A stretch of DNA of 64,000 nucleotides from G963663775 sp963663775 (lineage in GTDB: Bacteria > Bacillota > Clostridia > Oscillospirales > Butyricicoccaceae): NCBI GenBank assembly GCA_963663775.1, contig OY760624.1:558001-622000 (forward strand). Direction: 5' to 3'. Below, in pieces: positions 33,620 to 42,299 of this stretch. Position 1 is the stretch's first letter; each line of letters opens with the position of its first letter. The notes below the pieces were generated by a model, which saw only the letters and a program-made list of their open reading frames with translations, did no database searches and was not told the origin of the DNA. A program made the position numbers and the translations under genes.

Positions 33620-34807
33620 TTATTTACGCATCGCCTCCACCGGATGCAGCTTAGACGCCCAAAGTGCCGGTGTCAAGCCGGACAGCATGCCAAACAGTAC
33701 CGATAATCCAAGCATGATTGGCGGCGTCCCGCTCGGCATAGCGACCGCAATGCCCCAATGCCATGCCGCCATTTTCAGGCATGCCTCTGCAAACAGCAGT
33801 CCGCCAATCCCCCCGCTCAAGCAAATTAAAATTGCCTGCCAAAGAAATAACTGTACAATGTCCTTCTTTCGTGCACCTATCGCCATAAACATGCCGATTT
33901 CTGCTGTTTTTTCATGTGTGATAGACAGCAAACTGCTCATCACGCCAATCATGGCTACCAAAAAGGAAATCGCCGCAACGGCAAGAAACAGCAGACCCAT
34001 GTGATAGACCAGCTCCTGCACCTGCTGCAGCGCACCGCTCATATCCTGCACCTTGATGGTGCCTCCTACCTGTCCCCAATCCCGCAAAAACCGTACAATT
34101 TGTGTCTGCAGCTCCGCCCCATTCGTGCCCGATTGACATTGGATGAAAATCTGGTCGGCAGGGTCGCTTTCCGCCGCCAAACAGGAATACGGCACATAGA
34201 TGAGCGTGGGCGCCAACGCCTGTATTGCCGCACCAAGGGCGGCAGTTTGCGGCTCTATCACGCCAATGATTTGAAAATAGGTGGGTTCCCCTTCTACCGT
34301 GAAACTGACCTTTTTCCCCACCACATTTTCCCGCCCAAACTGCTCTGTGGCAAATGTACTGTCCACAATTGCCACAGGCTCTGCATCCTGCACTTGCTGC
34401 TTGGAAAACAGCTGTCCCGCCACGATGTGCAGCTGCATCACTGCCCCTAGCTGCGCATCCGTTCCCAACAAAATGGCACTGCCACTGTGTTGTCCTGCAT
34501 GATATGCGGTGGTTTTCGCTTTGATGGGCATGGCATATTGTACCTTGGAAAAGCATGAAAGGATTTCTTCGGCATGGCGTGCGGTTAGCTCCTGTCCTCT
34601 GGTTTCCTGTGCGAGATACACCGCCAATCCACGCAGTCCAATGCGGCTGACAGCCGCCTGCGCCTGCGTCTGCCCCAGCATCCCCATGGCGGCAATCAAA
34701 ACCATGGCAGCTACCCCCACACCCACAGAAACCGCAGATAAAAACACACGCAATCTGCGCCGCACCAGCTGTTTGCCTGCCAAATGTACACAATCCCATG
34801 TCTTCAT
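33620..34807 (-). CDS. ABC transporter permease, MacB/FtsX type
   Basis: A 395-residue membrane protein with one N-terminal segment (about 20-45), a large extracytoplasmic MacB-PCD-like domain, and three C-terminal segments forming the FtsX domain (LLFLAVAAISFLVAMIGVMSSLLSI, EIGMFMAIGARKKDI, LWASKLHPVEAMRK). Such permeases drive mechanotransmission for export of peptides, lipids or antibiotics. It overlaps the adaptor gene by four bases. No ATPase gene is in this operon, so it needs one encoded elsewhere. Confidence 0.88.
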   Translation of the reverse strand: MKTWDCVHLAGKQLVRRRLRVFLSAVSVGVGVAAMVLIAAMGMLGQTQAQAAVSRIGLRGLAVYLAQETRGQELTARHAEEILSCFSKVQYAMPIKAKTTAYHAGQHSGSAILLGTDAQLGAVMQLHIVAGQLFSKQQVQDAEPVAIVDSTFATEQFGRENVVGKKVSFTVEGEPTYFQIIGVIEPQTAALGAAIQALAPTLIYVPYSCLAAESDPADQIFIQCQSGTNGAELQTQIVRFLRDWGQVGGTIKVQDMSGALQQVQELVYHMGLLFLAVAAISFLVAMIGVMSSLLSITHEKTAEIGMFMAIGARKKDIVQLFLWQAILICLSGGIGGLLFAEACLKMAAWHWGIAVAMPSGTPPIMLGLSVLFGMLSGLTPALWASKLHPVEAMRK

Positions 34808-35799
34808 CTGCCTGTGACCTCCACGCGGTCGCCATCCTGCAAATCACTCGGCGGCGTGCACAGCACCACATCCCCCGCCTGCAATCCAGACAGAAGCTGC
34901 ACATATCCCTCTAGCTGACTGCCTGTGCAGACGATCAGCTTTTTGGCAATCCCATTGCGCACCACAAACACATATTCATTGCCTGCCGAGGACTGGCAAA
35001 CCGCCTCATATGGAACAAGCACCGCATCTTTCACCGTGCCTGTGAAAATTTTGACCTCTACAGAGTATCCTGGGCGCAACGCCTCTTGTTCATCCAGTTC
35101 TAAAATGGCAGCTACGGTTGCAGTAGTCGTTTCACCCATAATGCTGACCGCACGGCGTGCAAACGGTGCAATTTTCGACACAGTTGCTCCCACCGTCACC
35201 TCCGGCACAGCACTGCACGTGACATTTGCCGTCTGCCCTTCCTGCACCTTGCCCGCATAGCTTTCCGGAATGTCTGCACGCACCCGCAGCTTGCTGACAT
35301 CCGCCAGTTCCAAATAGCAAATCCCCGGCAAAATCGATTGCCCCACACGTTCCGGCGCGCGCAGCACCACGCCGTCCATATCTGCCACAATGTCATAGGT
35401 GTTTTTGGTGCTCTGCCCTGCGCTGTCCACCGCTTTTTGCACCGCTGATGCATCTGCGCCCTCTCCCGAAAGCACCTGCTCTGCTACATCCTGTGCGGTT
35501 TCTTCGGTCAATTTCGGTATGTCGGACTGTAGGCGCACCAACGTTTGCCCTTTTTTCACCGCATCGCCTGCCTGCACATAGACTGCCACCACTTCCGCAC
35601 TCTGTGCCACGGCGAAACTGCTGCTCTGCTCTGCCTCCAGCTCCCCCGGTGTGTAGATACTGTTGTAAATATCCTGCACCACGACCCGTGCACCCTGCAC
35701 CGTGACCACCGGTGTGACAATACGCCGCATCCCAAGCAACAGCAGCAGCAACAAAACACTTGCCGTCAGCCATAAAATCAACCGCAATCTTCTTCTCAT
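34804..35799 (-). CDS. Efflux periplasmic-adaptor-type subunit, HlyD/MacA family
   Basis: A 331-residue membrane-anchored protein: one N-terminal segment (about 7-24), a biotinyl-lipoyl-like domain (AEVVAVYVQAGDAVKKGQTLVRL and a mirrored ADMDGVVLRAPERVGQSI), a short helical hairpin, and beta-barrel and C-terminal domains. It should pair with the FtsX-type permease downstream. ATG 35799 follows AGGAGG; the longer frame to 35922 covers the promoter and is excluded. Export substrate unknown. Confidence 0.87.
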   Translation of the reverse strand: MRRRLRLILWLTASVLLLLLLLGMRRIVTPVVTVQGARVVVQDIYNSIYTPGELEAEQSSSFAVAQSAEVVAVYVQAGDAVKKGQTLVRLQSDIPKLTEETAQDVAEQVLSGEGADASAVQKAVDSAGQSTKNTYDIVADMDGVVLRAPERVGQSILPGICYLELADVSKLRVRADIPESYAGKVQEGQTANVTCSAVPEVTVGATVSKIAPFARRAVSIMGETTTATVAAILELDEQEALRPGYSVEVKIFTGTVKDAVLVPYEAVCQSSAGNEYVFVVRNGIAKKLIVCTGSQLEGYVQLLSGLQAGDVVLCTPPSDLQDGDRVEVTGR

Positions 35800-35853
35800 A
35801 ACTGTCCTCCTATGCACTTCCATCTGGATGTATTCTTTCCAGAATTGCGCATT

Positions 35854-35883
35854 CTTATAAGGAAGAGTTGCCAAAAGTTCCAA
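35854..35883 (-). promoter_or_regulatory. Promoter of the adaptor-permease operon
   Basis: Minus-strand TTGGAA (35878-35883) and TATAAG (35854-35859) with an 18-base spacer, just after the radA terminator. Confidence 0.55.
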
Positions 35884-35892
35884 ACAACACAG

Positions 35893-35931
35893 CAAAACAC
35901 CCCGCACGCTCCCCTCTAGCATGCGGGGTGT
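35893..35931 (-). terminator. Terminator of cwlD-radA
   Basis: ACACCCCGCA (35897-35906) pairs with TGCGGGGTGT (35922-35931); on the minus strand it is followed by TTTTGC. Confidence 0.8.
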
Positions 35932-35950
35932 CTATTTTCAAAAAAGAGGC

Positions 35951-37309
35951 TTACAAAACCGCTTTGAGCGCTTCTGCAAGGTTTTGGACACGCACCAAAT
36001 TCATGCCCTTCGGAATATCCTTTTCCTGCAAGTCCTGTTTCGGCAAAATGCAGGTGTGAAAGCCCAGCCGCCATGCTTCCTGCAAGCGTTGGGATGCAGC
36101 GGAAACCGCACGCAGCTCTCCTGTCAACCCCACTTCTCCAAACGCCATCACCCCTTCGGGCAGAGGCTTGTCCCGAAAGCTGGATACCAACGCCAGAGCC
36201 ATCGGCAAATCGACCGCTGGCTCGTCCAACCGCATACCGCCCACCACGTTGACATAGGCATCGCTGGCGGAAAGGAACAATCCCGCCCGCTTCTCCAAAA
36301 TGGCAAGCAGCAGCACCATGCGGTTATAATCCACCCCCGCAGCCGTACGGCGCGGCACATTGAAGGCACTTTTGGCAACCAACGCCTGCATTTCAATCAA
36401 AATCGGGCGTGTGCCCTCCATGGTGCAAGCGATGCAGTTGCCCGATGCCCCAATCGGATGCCCCGACAGCATGGCGGCGGATGGATTTTGTACTTCCAGC
36501 AATCCGTGGTCACTCATTTCAAACACACCGATTTCATTGGTCGAACCATATCGATTCTTTGCCGCACGCAGACAGCGAAAGGTGCTGGTGGATTCGCCTT
36601 CAAAATACAGTACGCAGTCCACCATGTGCTCCAAAATTTTCGGGCCTGCCAATGACCCTTCTTTGTTGACATGCCCCACAATGAAAATGGTCACATTGTG
36701 CAGCTTTGCATACTGCATCAATGCCATGGCGCATTCCTTAATTTGGGTCGTTCCGCCCGGTGCGGCAGATACCTCGGGGCGATACACGGTTTGGATGGAG
36801 TCTACAATCAAAACATCTGGCTGCACCGCATCGGTTTCCGAAAGAATCTGCTCCAAATCGGTTTCTGCGAGCACAAATAAGCTGGGCGGAGAAATCTCCA
36901 AACGATTGGCACGCAGCTTGATTTGTCGGCGGGATTCTTCTCCCGAAACATACAGCACCTTGGCAGATTTGCACATTTCCTCACACATTTGCAGTAGCAA
37001 GGTGCTCTTGCCGATCCCAGGCTCACCGCCCACCAGCACAAATGAACCGTGCACCGCACCGCCGCCCAGCACACGGTCCAGTTCTGCAATGCCCGATAGA
37101 AAACGGTCTTCGCTGTTGATTTCAATCTCTTTGAGCACCACCGAGCGGTTGGTGCCACGAGGCTTCTCAAGCACCCCACGGGTCACCACCTCAGGCTTGA
37201 CTTTGAATTCGCTAATGGTGTTCCACGCCCCGCAGGAGGGGCATTTTCCAAACCACTTTCCCGTTTCATATCCACATTCACTGCATAAAAACACTGTTTT
37301 CCGCTTCAT
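35951..37309 (-). CDS. radA: DNA repair protein RadA (Sms)
   Basis: RecA-like ATPase acting in branch migration and recombination repair. The 452-residue protein has the N-terminal zinc finger Cys9/12/23/26, Walker A GGEPGIGKST, the RadA-specific KNRYGS motif, and a C-terminal Lon-protease-like domain (DLPMALALVSSF, FGEVGLTGELR). ATG 37309 follows AAAGGAG and overlaps the cwlD stop by four bases; the open frame extends 50 codons further inside cwlD. Confidence 0.96.
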   Translation of the reverse strand: MKRKTVFLCSECGYETGKWFGKCPSCGAWNTISEFKVKPEVVTRGVLEKPRGTNRSVVLKEIEINSEDRFLSGIAELDRVLGGGAVHGSFVLVGGEPGIGKSTLLLQMCEEMCKSAKVLYVSGEESRRQIKLRANRLEISPPSLFVLAETDLEQILSETDAVQPDVLIVDSIQTVYRPEVSAAPGGTTQIKECAMALMQYAKLHNVTIFIVGHVNKEGSLAGPKILEHMVDCVLYFEGESTSTFRCLRAAKNRYGSTNEIGVFEMSDHGLLEVQNPSAAMLSGHPIGASGNCIACTMEGTRPILIEMQALVAKSAFNVPRRTAAGVDYNRMVLLLAILEKRAGLFLSASDAYVNVVGGMRLDEPAVDLPMALALVSSFRDKPLPEGVMAFGEVGLTGELRAVSAASQRLQEAWRLGFHTCILPKQDLQEKDIPKGMNLVRVQNLAEALKAVL

Positions 37310-38040
37310 AACGTCTCCTTTGTATCTTCTGCGCTGATATGCTGCAAATAGCCTGTGCAAATGCACATTGCAATCTGCGTTTGGTAGGCTTCCTGCTGCA
37401 ATTTTGCTTCCTCTGCGGCATTGGATAAAAATCCGCACTCCACGATAACCGCCGGACACTGCAGCTGTTTCATCAGATAAATCGTGTTTGCCGCTTGCTT
37501 TTCACGCCGCTGATTATTCTGTGACAGCCCGCTTGCCAATGCTTGCTGCAAGCATTGCGCCAGCGGCTGGCTTTCCGCACAATTGCGTGAATAAAAAACC
37601 TGCGCCCCCCAATACTGGGTATCTGGGAATTTATTCAGATGAATGCTGATAAAAATGGGATTCGCCGTGCTGTCTGTGATTTTTTGACGCTTCCGAATGT
37701 CCGCCACCTTATTTTCACGAATGCTTTTGCTCGCATCGTAACCCAATGCCTGCTCATCTTCCCGTGTCATAAGGGTCGAAACCCCCAAAAAGCCTGCCAA
37801 CGCCTGCACACGGCGTGCAATGCTCAAATTGATATGCTGCTCCGATGTGCCGTTGGCACTGACCGCACCGCCGTCAAACCCGCCATGTCCGGCATCAATG
37901 ACCAAGGTATGCGTGGTTTCCCATGCCGAAAACACGGATTTCTGCTGATGTAGCTGCAGATAGACCATGCACGAAAGCAGCAACATCATCCCTGCAAAGA
38001 TACCCAACAGCGTATGCCTGCGCCATATCCAAATTCTCAT
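37306..38040 (-). CDS. cwlD: N-acetylmuramoyl-L-alanine amidase, CwlD-like
   Basis: A 244-residue zinc amidase with an N-terminal signal anchor (about 8-28). Zinc-site motifs are IDAGHGGFDGGA (His, Asp/Glu), HINL, FISIHLNKF and VIVECGFLSN with the catalytic Glu. CwlD removes muramic acid side chains during muramic-lactam formation in spore cortex, so it hints that the organism can sporulate; the assignment to CwlD rather than another Amidase_3 rests on size and the simple single-domain layout. Confidence 0.85.
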   Translation of the reverse strand: MRIWIWRRHTLLGIFAGMMLLLSCMVYLQLHQQKSVFSAWETTHTLVIDAGHGGFDGGAVSANGTSEQHINLSIARRVQALAGFLGVSTLMTREDEQALGYDASKSIRENKVADIRKRQKITDSTANPIFISIHLNKFPDTQYWGAQVFYSRNCAESQPLAQCLQQALASGLSQNNQRREKQAANTIYLMKQLQCPAVIVECGFLSNAAEEAKLQQEAYQTQIAMCICTGYLQHISAEDTKETL

Positions 38041-38093
38041 GCCATCCGCCTCCCACCGTCAAACTATGCAGGCGCTTCGGCAATTATGTATCC

Positions 38094-38140
38094 TGAAAAA
38101 GACAAGGTGCAGAGCCCACTTATTCTGTCGGTTCTGCACC
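38094..38140 (-). terminator. Terminator of the ridA transcript
   Basis: GGTGCAGAGCC (38106-38116) pairs with GGTTCTGCACC (38130-38140), followed on the minus strand by TTGTCTTTTTC. Confidence 0.75.
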
Positions 38141-38175
38141 TCGTTTATATACAGGTTTTATCGCTGAAAAAAAGC

Positions 38176-38559
38176 TTACAGCACAGCGATGCACTCCACC
38201 TCTACCTTTGCGCCCTTGGGCAAAGCCGCTGCCGCAACGCAGGAGCGTGCAGGTGCATTGTCAGTGAAATATGCACCATAAATCGCATTGAATGCCGCAA
38301 AATCATTCATATCTGCCAAGAAGCAGGTGGTTTTCACAACACGGTCAAATCCAACCGACGCCTGCGCCAGCACTGCCTTTAAGTTCTCCATGACACGCTC
38401 GGTCTGTGCCTCAATGGTATCGCCAACCATCTCTCCGGTTGCAGGGTTCAATCCAATCTGCCCCGATGTGTACAAAAAGCCATTTGCGGAAACCGCCTGA
38501 GAATATGGGCCAATCGCCTTAGGTGCTTGCTCCGTTGCAATGATTTCTTTTCGTGACAT
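38176..38559 (-). CDS. ridA: RidA family enamine/imine deaminase
   Basis: Hydrolyses reactive enamines/imines released by PLP enzymes. The 127-residue protein has the RidA pattern: AIGPYSQAV, FLYTSGQIG, and the catalytic Arg in ARSCVAAAALPKGAKVEVECIA. I choose ATG 38559, nine bases after GGGGAGG; an ATG six codons upstream overlaps the ribosome site. It lies 31 bases after typA and may share its transcript. Confidence 0.95.
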   Translation of the reverse strand: MSRKEIIATEQAPKAIGPYSQAVSANGFLYTSGQIGLNPATGEMVGDTIEAQTERVMENLKAVLAQASVGFDRVVKTTCFLADMNDFAAFNAIYGAYFTDNAPARSCVAAAALPKGAKVEVECIAVL

Positions 38560-38590
38560 ATGTGTCATCCTCCCCATTCTGCAAAAATGA

Positions 38591-40411
38591 TTAACCGTTC
38601 TTGATTTTCTTCAGTCGCTGGTTATTCGACAGAATCTTCTTGCGGATGCGCACGCTCTTCGGCGTGATTTCCAACATTTCATCGTCTGAAATAAATTCCA
38701 GTGCTTCTTCAATGGACATGATGTGCGGCGGAATCAAACGCAGAGAATCGTCCGAACCTGATGCACGCATGTTGGTCAGCTGCTTCTTCTTGCAGACATT
38801 GACCGCCATGTCTTCCCCGCGCGGATTTTCGCCGATGACCATGCCTTCGTACACCGGCGTGCCGGCACCGATGAACAGTGTGCCGCGTTCCTGTGCATTG
38901 AACAGACCATATGCCACCGCTTCGCCAGTTTCAAAGGCAATCAAAGAACCGTTTGCACGCTTCTGGATTTCGCCCTTATATGGTTCATAGGAGTGGAAGA
39001 CCGAGCTCAAGATGCCTTCGCCCTTGGTATCGGTCAAAAATTCACTGCGATAGCCGAAAAGACCACGTGCCGGAATCAAGAATTCCACACGCATGCGGTC
39101 ATCGCCCTTGGGTGCCATCTGCACCAATTCACCCTTACGAGAGCCCATCTTTTCCATGACAGAACCGACGGCATCCACCGGAATGTCGGCAATCATGCGC
39201 TCGATTGGCTCGCTCTGCACGCCGTCAATGTCACGCAGCAACGCCTTGGGTGCGCCAACCTGAAATTCATAGCCTTCACGACGCAGATTTTCAATCAAAA
39301 TAGACAGATGCATTTCACCACGTCCGCAAACACGGAAGCTTTCGGTGGAGTCGGTTTCGTTGACACGCAAAGACACGTCCTTGAGCAGCTCACGGAACAG
39401 ACGCTCACGCAGGTGACGGGAGGTGACAAACTTGCCTTCCTTGCCGGCAAACGGGCTGTCGTTCACCGAGAAATACATTTCCACCGTTGGCTCCGAAATC
39501 TTCACAAACGGCAGCGGCTGCACAGCATCGGGCACACACACGGTTTCGCCAATCGTTACATTTTCCACGCCGGAAAAACAAACGATTTCGCCTGCTTTTG
39601 CAGAATCTGCCGGGGTGCGGTTCAAATCTTCAATGGTATATAAAGAAACAACCTTGGAATTGTACGGCTTGATATTGCCATGATAATCACAAATGGTAAT
39701 CTGCTGTCCAACCGACATTTGTCCGCGCTCAATGCGTCCAATGCCGATGCGTCCGACATATTCGTTATAGTCGATGGAAGATACCAGCATTTGCAGAGTG
39801 CCTTCGGTGTCCACTTCCGGTGCAGGGATATGTTCCATAATCTGGTCAAACAGCGGAATCAAATCCACGCCTTCTTGATTAGGGGACATAGACGCCGTGC
39901 CAGCACGACCGGAACAATACACAATGGGGCTGTCCAGCTGTTCATCGGTTGCGTCCAGATTGAGCAGCAGCTCCAGCACTTCATCGCCGATTTCGTTGAG
40001 ACGTGCATCCGGACGGTCAATCTTATTGACCACGATGATGATTTTGTGACCGAACTCCAGTGCCTTCTGCAGCACAAAGCGAGTCTGTGGCATGGGGCCT
40101 TCTGCTGCGTCAACCAACAACACCACGCCGTCCACCATCTTCAGCACACGTTCTACCTCGCCGGAAAAGTCCGCATGCCCCGGGGTATCGACAATGTTGA
40201 TTTTGGTATCTTGATACCGTACAGATGTATTTTTTGCCAAAATTGTGATGCCGCGTTCCCGTTCAATGTCGCCCGAATCCATCACACGCTCTGCCACAAC
40301 CTGATTATCGCGAAATGCGCCTGCCTGCTTGAGCATTTGGTCGACCAAGGTTGTTTTGCCATGGTCAACGTGCGCAATGATTGCGATGTTTCTAAGATCA
40401 TTTCTTACCAT
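38591..40411 (-). CDS. typA: Ribosome-associated GTPase TypA/BipA
   Basis: Translational GTPase acting in 50S assembly under stress. The 606-residue protein has G1 AHVDHGKTT, the switch I region RGITI, G3 DTPGHADF, G4 NKID, domain II, EF-G-like domains and the TypA-specific C-terminal domain (RGLFGYRSEFLTDTKGEG, KKKQLTNMRASG). ATG 40411 follows GGGAGG; the frame's first ATG four codons upstream is not used. Confidence 0.97.
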   Translation of the reverse strand: MVRNDLRNIAIIAHVDHGKTTLVDQMLKQAGAFRDNQVVAERVMDSGDIERERGITILAKNTSVRYQDTKINIVDTPGHADFSGEVERVLKMVDGVVLLVDAAEGPMPQTRFVLQKALEFGHKIIIVVNKIDRPDARLNEIGDEVLELLLNLDATDEQLDSPIVYCSGRAGTASMSPNQEGVDLIPLFDQIMEHIPAPEVDTEGTLQMLVSSIDYNEYVGRIGIGRIERGQMSVGQQITICDYHGNIKPYNSKVVSLYTIEDLNRTPADSAKAGEIVCFSGVENVTIGETVCVPDAVQPLPFVKISEPTVEMYFSVNDSPFAGKEGKFVTSRHLRERLFRELLKDVSLRVNETDSTESFRVCGRGEMHLSILIENLRREGYEFQVGAPKALLRDIDGVQSEPIERMIADIPVDAVGSVMEKMGSRKGELVQMAPKGDDRMRVEFLIPARGLFGYRSEFLTDTKGEGILSSVFHSYEPYKGEIQKRANGSLIAFETGEAVAYGLFNAQERGTLFIGAGTPVYEGMVIGENPRGEDMAVNVCKKKQLTNMRASGSDDSLRLIPPHIMSIEEALEFISDDEMLEITPKSVRIRKKILSNNQRLKKIKNG

Positions 40412-40598
40412 AATTCCTCCCAAAGGATTATATCTTTCTTCTTAATAAAATCTTTTACTATTATACGCTGTTTCCGTCTGCATTTCCAGACATGGAATCA
40501 TCAAATTTTACAAAAGTCTTTTCCCGAAAACTGTATGATACCACATGGAACGCCCGTTTCATGCCCTGCAAAGCAAGGCTGAAGCGACTTCGCTGCAT
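40412..40598. other. Intergenic region between the Asp/Asn-rich lipoprotein and typA
   Basis: Holds the probable typA promoter on the minus strand, TGGAAA (40483-40488) and TATAAT (40460-40465) 17 bases apart, with a weak -35. Nothing else is recognised. Confidence 0.45.
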
Positions 40599-40633
40599 GC
40601 CAAAAGGACGTCCGCCACGGACGCCCTTTTGCG
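40599..40633 (-). terminator. Terminator of the Asp/Asn-rich lipoprotein gene
   Basis: AAAAGG(A)CGTCCG pairs with CGGACG(C)CCTTTT around a 3-base loop; T tract follows on the minus strand. Confidence 0.8.
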
Positions 40634-40668
40634 TAGTTTGTAGGAGATTCCTTGCCGCCCATGCCCGT

Positions 40669-41055
40669 CTAACGTGGTGTGGTGTTGGAATCTGTGGTGG
40701 CATCGCCAATCGTATTTTCGCCTGTTGTGGTGTTGCCTGCGTTATTATTGGGCGCATCTGCCGCATTGTCTGTATTGTCCGTATTGTCTGGCAGCACATC
40801 ATTGTTATTGTCATCGTCCGTCAAAGGGTTGTTATCATCATCGTCCGTGAGCACATTGTCATCATCATCTGCATCTGTGCCATCCGGCAGTGTGTCCGTG
40901 TCGGTCGGGTTGTTGTCCACCGTGTTGTTATCTGTTGCGCCATTATTGACCGTATCATCGTCTGTCGTGCCGACATTCGCCCCAATGCCACAGCCAGTGA
41001 GCAACGATATGGTAAACACAGTGACCAGTGCAAACGCCATGATTTTTTTTATCAT
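40669..41055 (-). CDS. Low-complexity Asp/Asn/Thr-rich lipoprotein
   Basis: A 128-residue predicted lipoprotein: signal peptide with lipobox LTGC (Cys22), then about 100 residues made almost only of Asp, Asn, Thr, Ala and Gly with runs such as DDDDN. No fold is expected; it resembles a disordered, highly acidic surface tail that might bind Ca2+ or act as a spacer. AAAGGAGG precedes the ATG. It stands alone with its own terminator. No homolog recognised. Confidence 0.7.
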   Translation of the reverse strand: MIKKIMAFALVTVFTISLLTGCGIGANVGTTDDDTVNNGATDNNTVDNNPTDTDTLPDGTDADDDDNVLTDDDDNNPLTDDDNNNDVLPDNTDNTDNAADAPNNNAGNTTTGENTIGDATTDSNTTPR

Positions 41056-41117
41056 TTCGGAAAACCTCCTTTTTCGCTTTAGTATGTCTGGAGATTTCCT
41101 GCATTATGCTGTCTGCG

Positions 41118-41627
41118 CTATAAAATTTGAATTTTTTTTAAATGGGTAAGGACAGTGGTGCACACCGCTCCCGTCAAAAAGCCCATAACAATGGAAGAAA
41201 GCAGCAAAAGCGGCAAATACCCAATGACATTGACGCTTCCCAGCCACACCATTGCCGCCAAAATCTGTCCGATGTTGTGGCTCGCCGCTCCGGCAATGCT
41301 GATGCCATACAGGGAAAAAAAACTGCCCTCTCGGCGCAGTGCCGCCGCCATCACCAACATGGCGAGCACACCCCCGCACAGGCTGAACAAAAATCCGGTC
41401 ACACTGCCCATAAACAGCGAAACCAACGCAATGCGGCAGAGCAAAACCGCAGCCGTTTCTTTCATACGCATGGTTTTCAGCGCAAACAGGGTAATAATAT
41501 TGGCAAGCCCCAGTTTGATGCCGGGCACAGGAATCACGGCAGTCAAGGGAATCCATTTTTCAACGATGGAAAACACGATGGCGATTGCCGTCAGCATGGC
41601 ACACAGGGTCAGTCGTCTGCTTTTCAT
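41118..41627 (-). CDS. Gx transporter family protein (Hpre_diP_synt_I type)
   Basis: A 169-residue membrane protein with about five hydrophobic segments. It has the family motif VPGIKLGLANIITLFAL, the middle LSLFMGSVTGFLFSLCGG-like segment and GISIAGAASHNIGQI. Once annotated heptaprenyl diphosphate synthase component I, the family is now viewed as a small-molecule permease. It follows the NusG_II protein gene by 16 bases; this pair is often found near flavin/Rnf or ApbE genes, absent here. ATG 41627 or GTG 41633 are both possible starts. Confidence 0.85.
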   Translation of the reverse strand: MKSRRLTLCAMLTAIAIVFSIVEKWIPLTAVIPVPGIKLGLANIITLFALKTMRMKETAAVLLCRIALVSLFMGSVTGFLFSLCGGVLAMLVMAAALRREGSFFSLYGISIAGAASHNIGQILAAMVWLGSVNVIGYLPLLLLSSIVMGFLTGAVCTTVLTHLKKIQIL

Positions 41628-41643
41628 TTGCACAGCTTCTCCT

Positions 41644-42057
41644 TTATCGCACCACGGCGTCAATTTCTTGGGCATTTGCATCCGCATTCACCAGTTTAAC
41701 AATCAATTTGTTGGGCAGACACACCGAGGTCTGACCGGCACGGCTGAGCCATCCGGTTTGCACGCATACTTGGTCTGGGCAACTGGACTGCGCAATGCGC
41801 ACCCGCTCCCCATCAATTTCAACGGTGTTTTCTATGTCGCTATCCCCTGTCACCACAAAGGAATCTTGATACCCCTCTGCCAGCTGTATCTGGTGCAGCA
41901 GCACGCCATCCTGCCAAACCTCGCAATATAAATGCTCCGAAGGGGCTAACAGAAACGGCACGGCAATTCCGCCTGCCAGCAGCAGCACCAACACAACCAC
42001 TAAAACATCGCCGATGAGAACTCTTTTGCGGTTTTCCTTGCATTGCGGCTTTGCCAT
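41644..42057 (-). CDS. NusG domain II-containing membrane-anchored protein
   Basis: A 137-residue protein with one N-terminal membrane segment (about 14-36) and an extracytoplasmic NusG_II domain (VEIDGERVRIAQSSCPDQVCVQTGWLS...CLPNKLIVKL). The CPDQVC cysteine pair is a hallmark of this family. Function is unknown; it is encoded with the Gx transporter gene. ATG 42057 follows GGAGG by eight bases. Confidence 0.88.
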   Translation of the reverse strand: MAKPQCKENRKRVLIGDVLVVVLVLLLAGGIAVPFLLAPSEHLYCEVWQDGVLLHQIQLAEGYQDSFVVTGDSDIENTVEIDGERVRIAQSSCPDQVCVQTGWLSRAGQTSVCLPNKLIVKLVNADANAQEIDAVVR

Positions 42058-42107
42058 AGCTGCTTCCTCCCCCTTTTCACACTCCATTTTTCTCAAACGC
42101 AATCTGT

Positions 42108-42136
42108 ATTATAATATAAATCTGCCCAAAATACAA
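42108..42136 (-). promoter_or_regulatory. Promoter of the NusG_II/Gx-transporter pair
   Basis: Minus-strand TTGTAT (42131-42136) and TATAAT (42108-42113), 17 bases apart. Confidence 0.75.
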
Positions 42137-42240
42137 GCAAGCGACAGGTGGGTGTTGGTGCCTATGCCCGCTGTTCTGCATGCTGCACACGCACACTTTG
42201 CATATCAAGAAATCGCAGCAATCCTTGGACAGAATGGATA

Positions 42241-42269
42241 TTGGTTTTTTTGTAAAATCCTTGTATACT
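42241..42269 (+). promoter_or_regulatory. Promoter of the mgtC-like gene
   Basis: TTGGTT (42241-42246) and TATACT (42264-42269), 17 bases apart, 30 bases before the ATG. No Mg2+-sensing leader is present because the leader is too short. Confidence 0.65.
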
Positions 42270-42299
42270 AAAGATGATTACGAAAACGGAGGTGCTTTT

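Noticed and set aside
40427..40432. TATAAT just upstream of typA
   Set aside because: It lies a few bases before the ribosome site, so a transcript from it would start at or inside the gene; the TATAAT at 40460 is a better promoter.
40700..41000. Repetitive DNA resembling a repeat array
   Set aside because: It is low-complexity coding sequence (Asp/Asn/Thr codons) without equal-length repeats and spacers, so not a CRISPR array.
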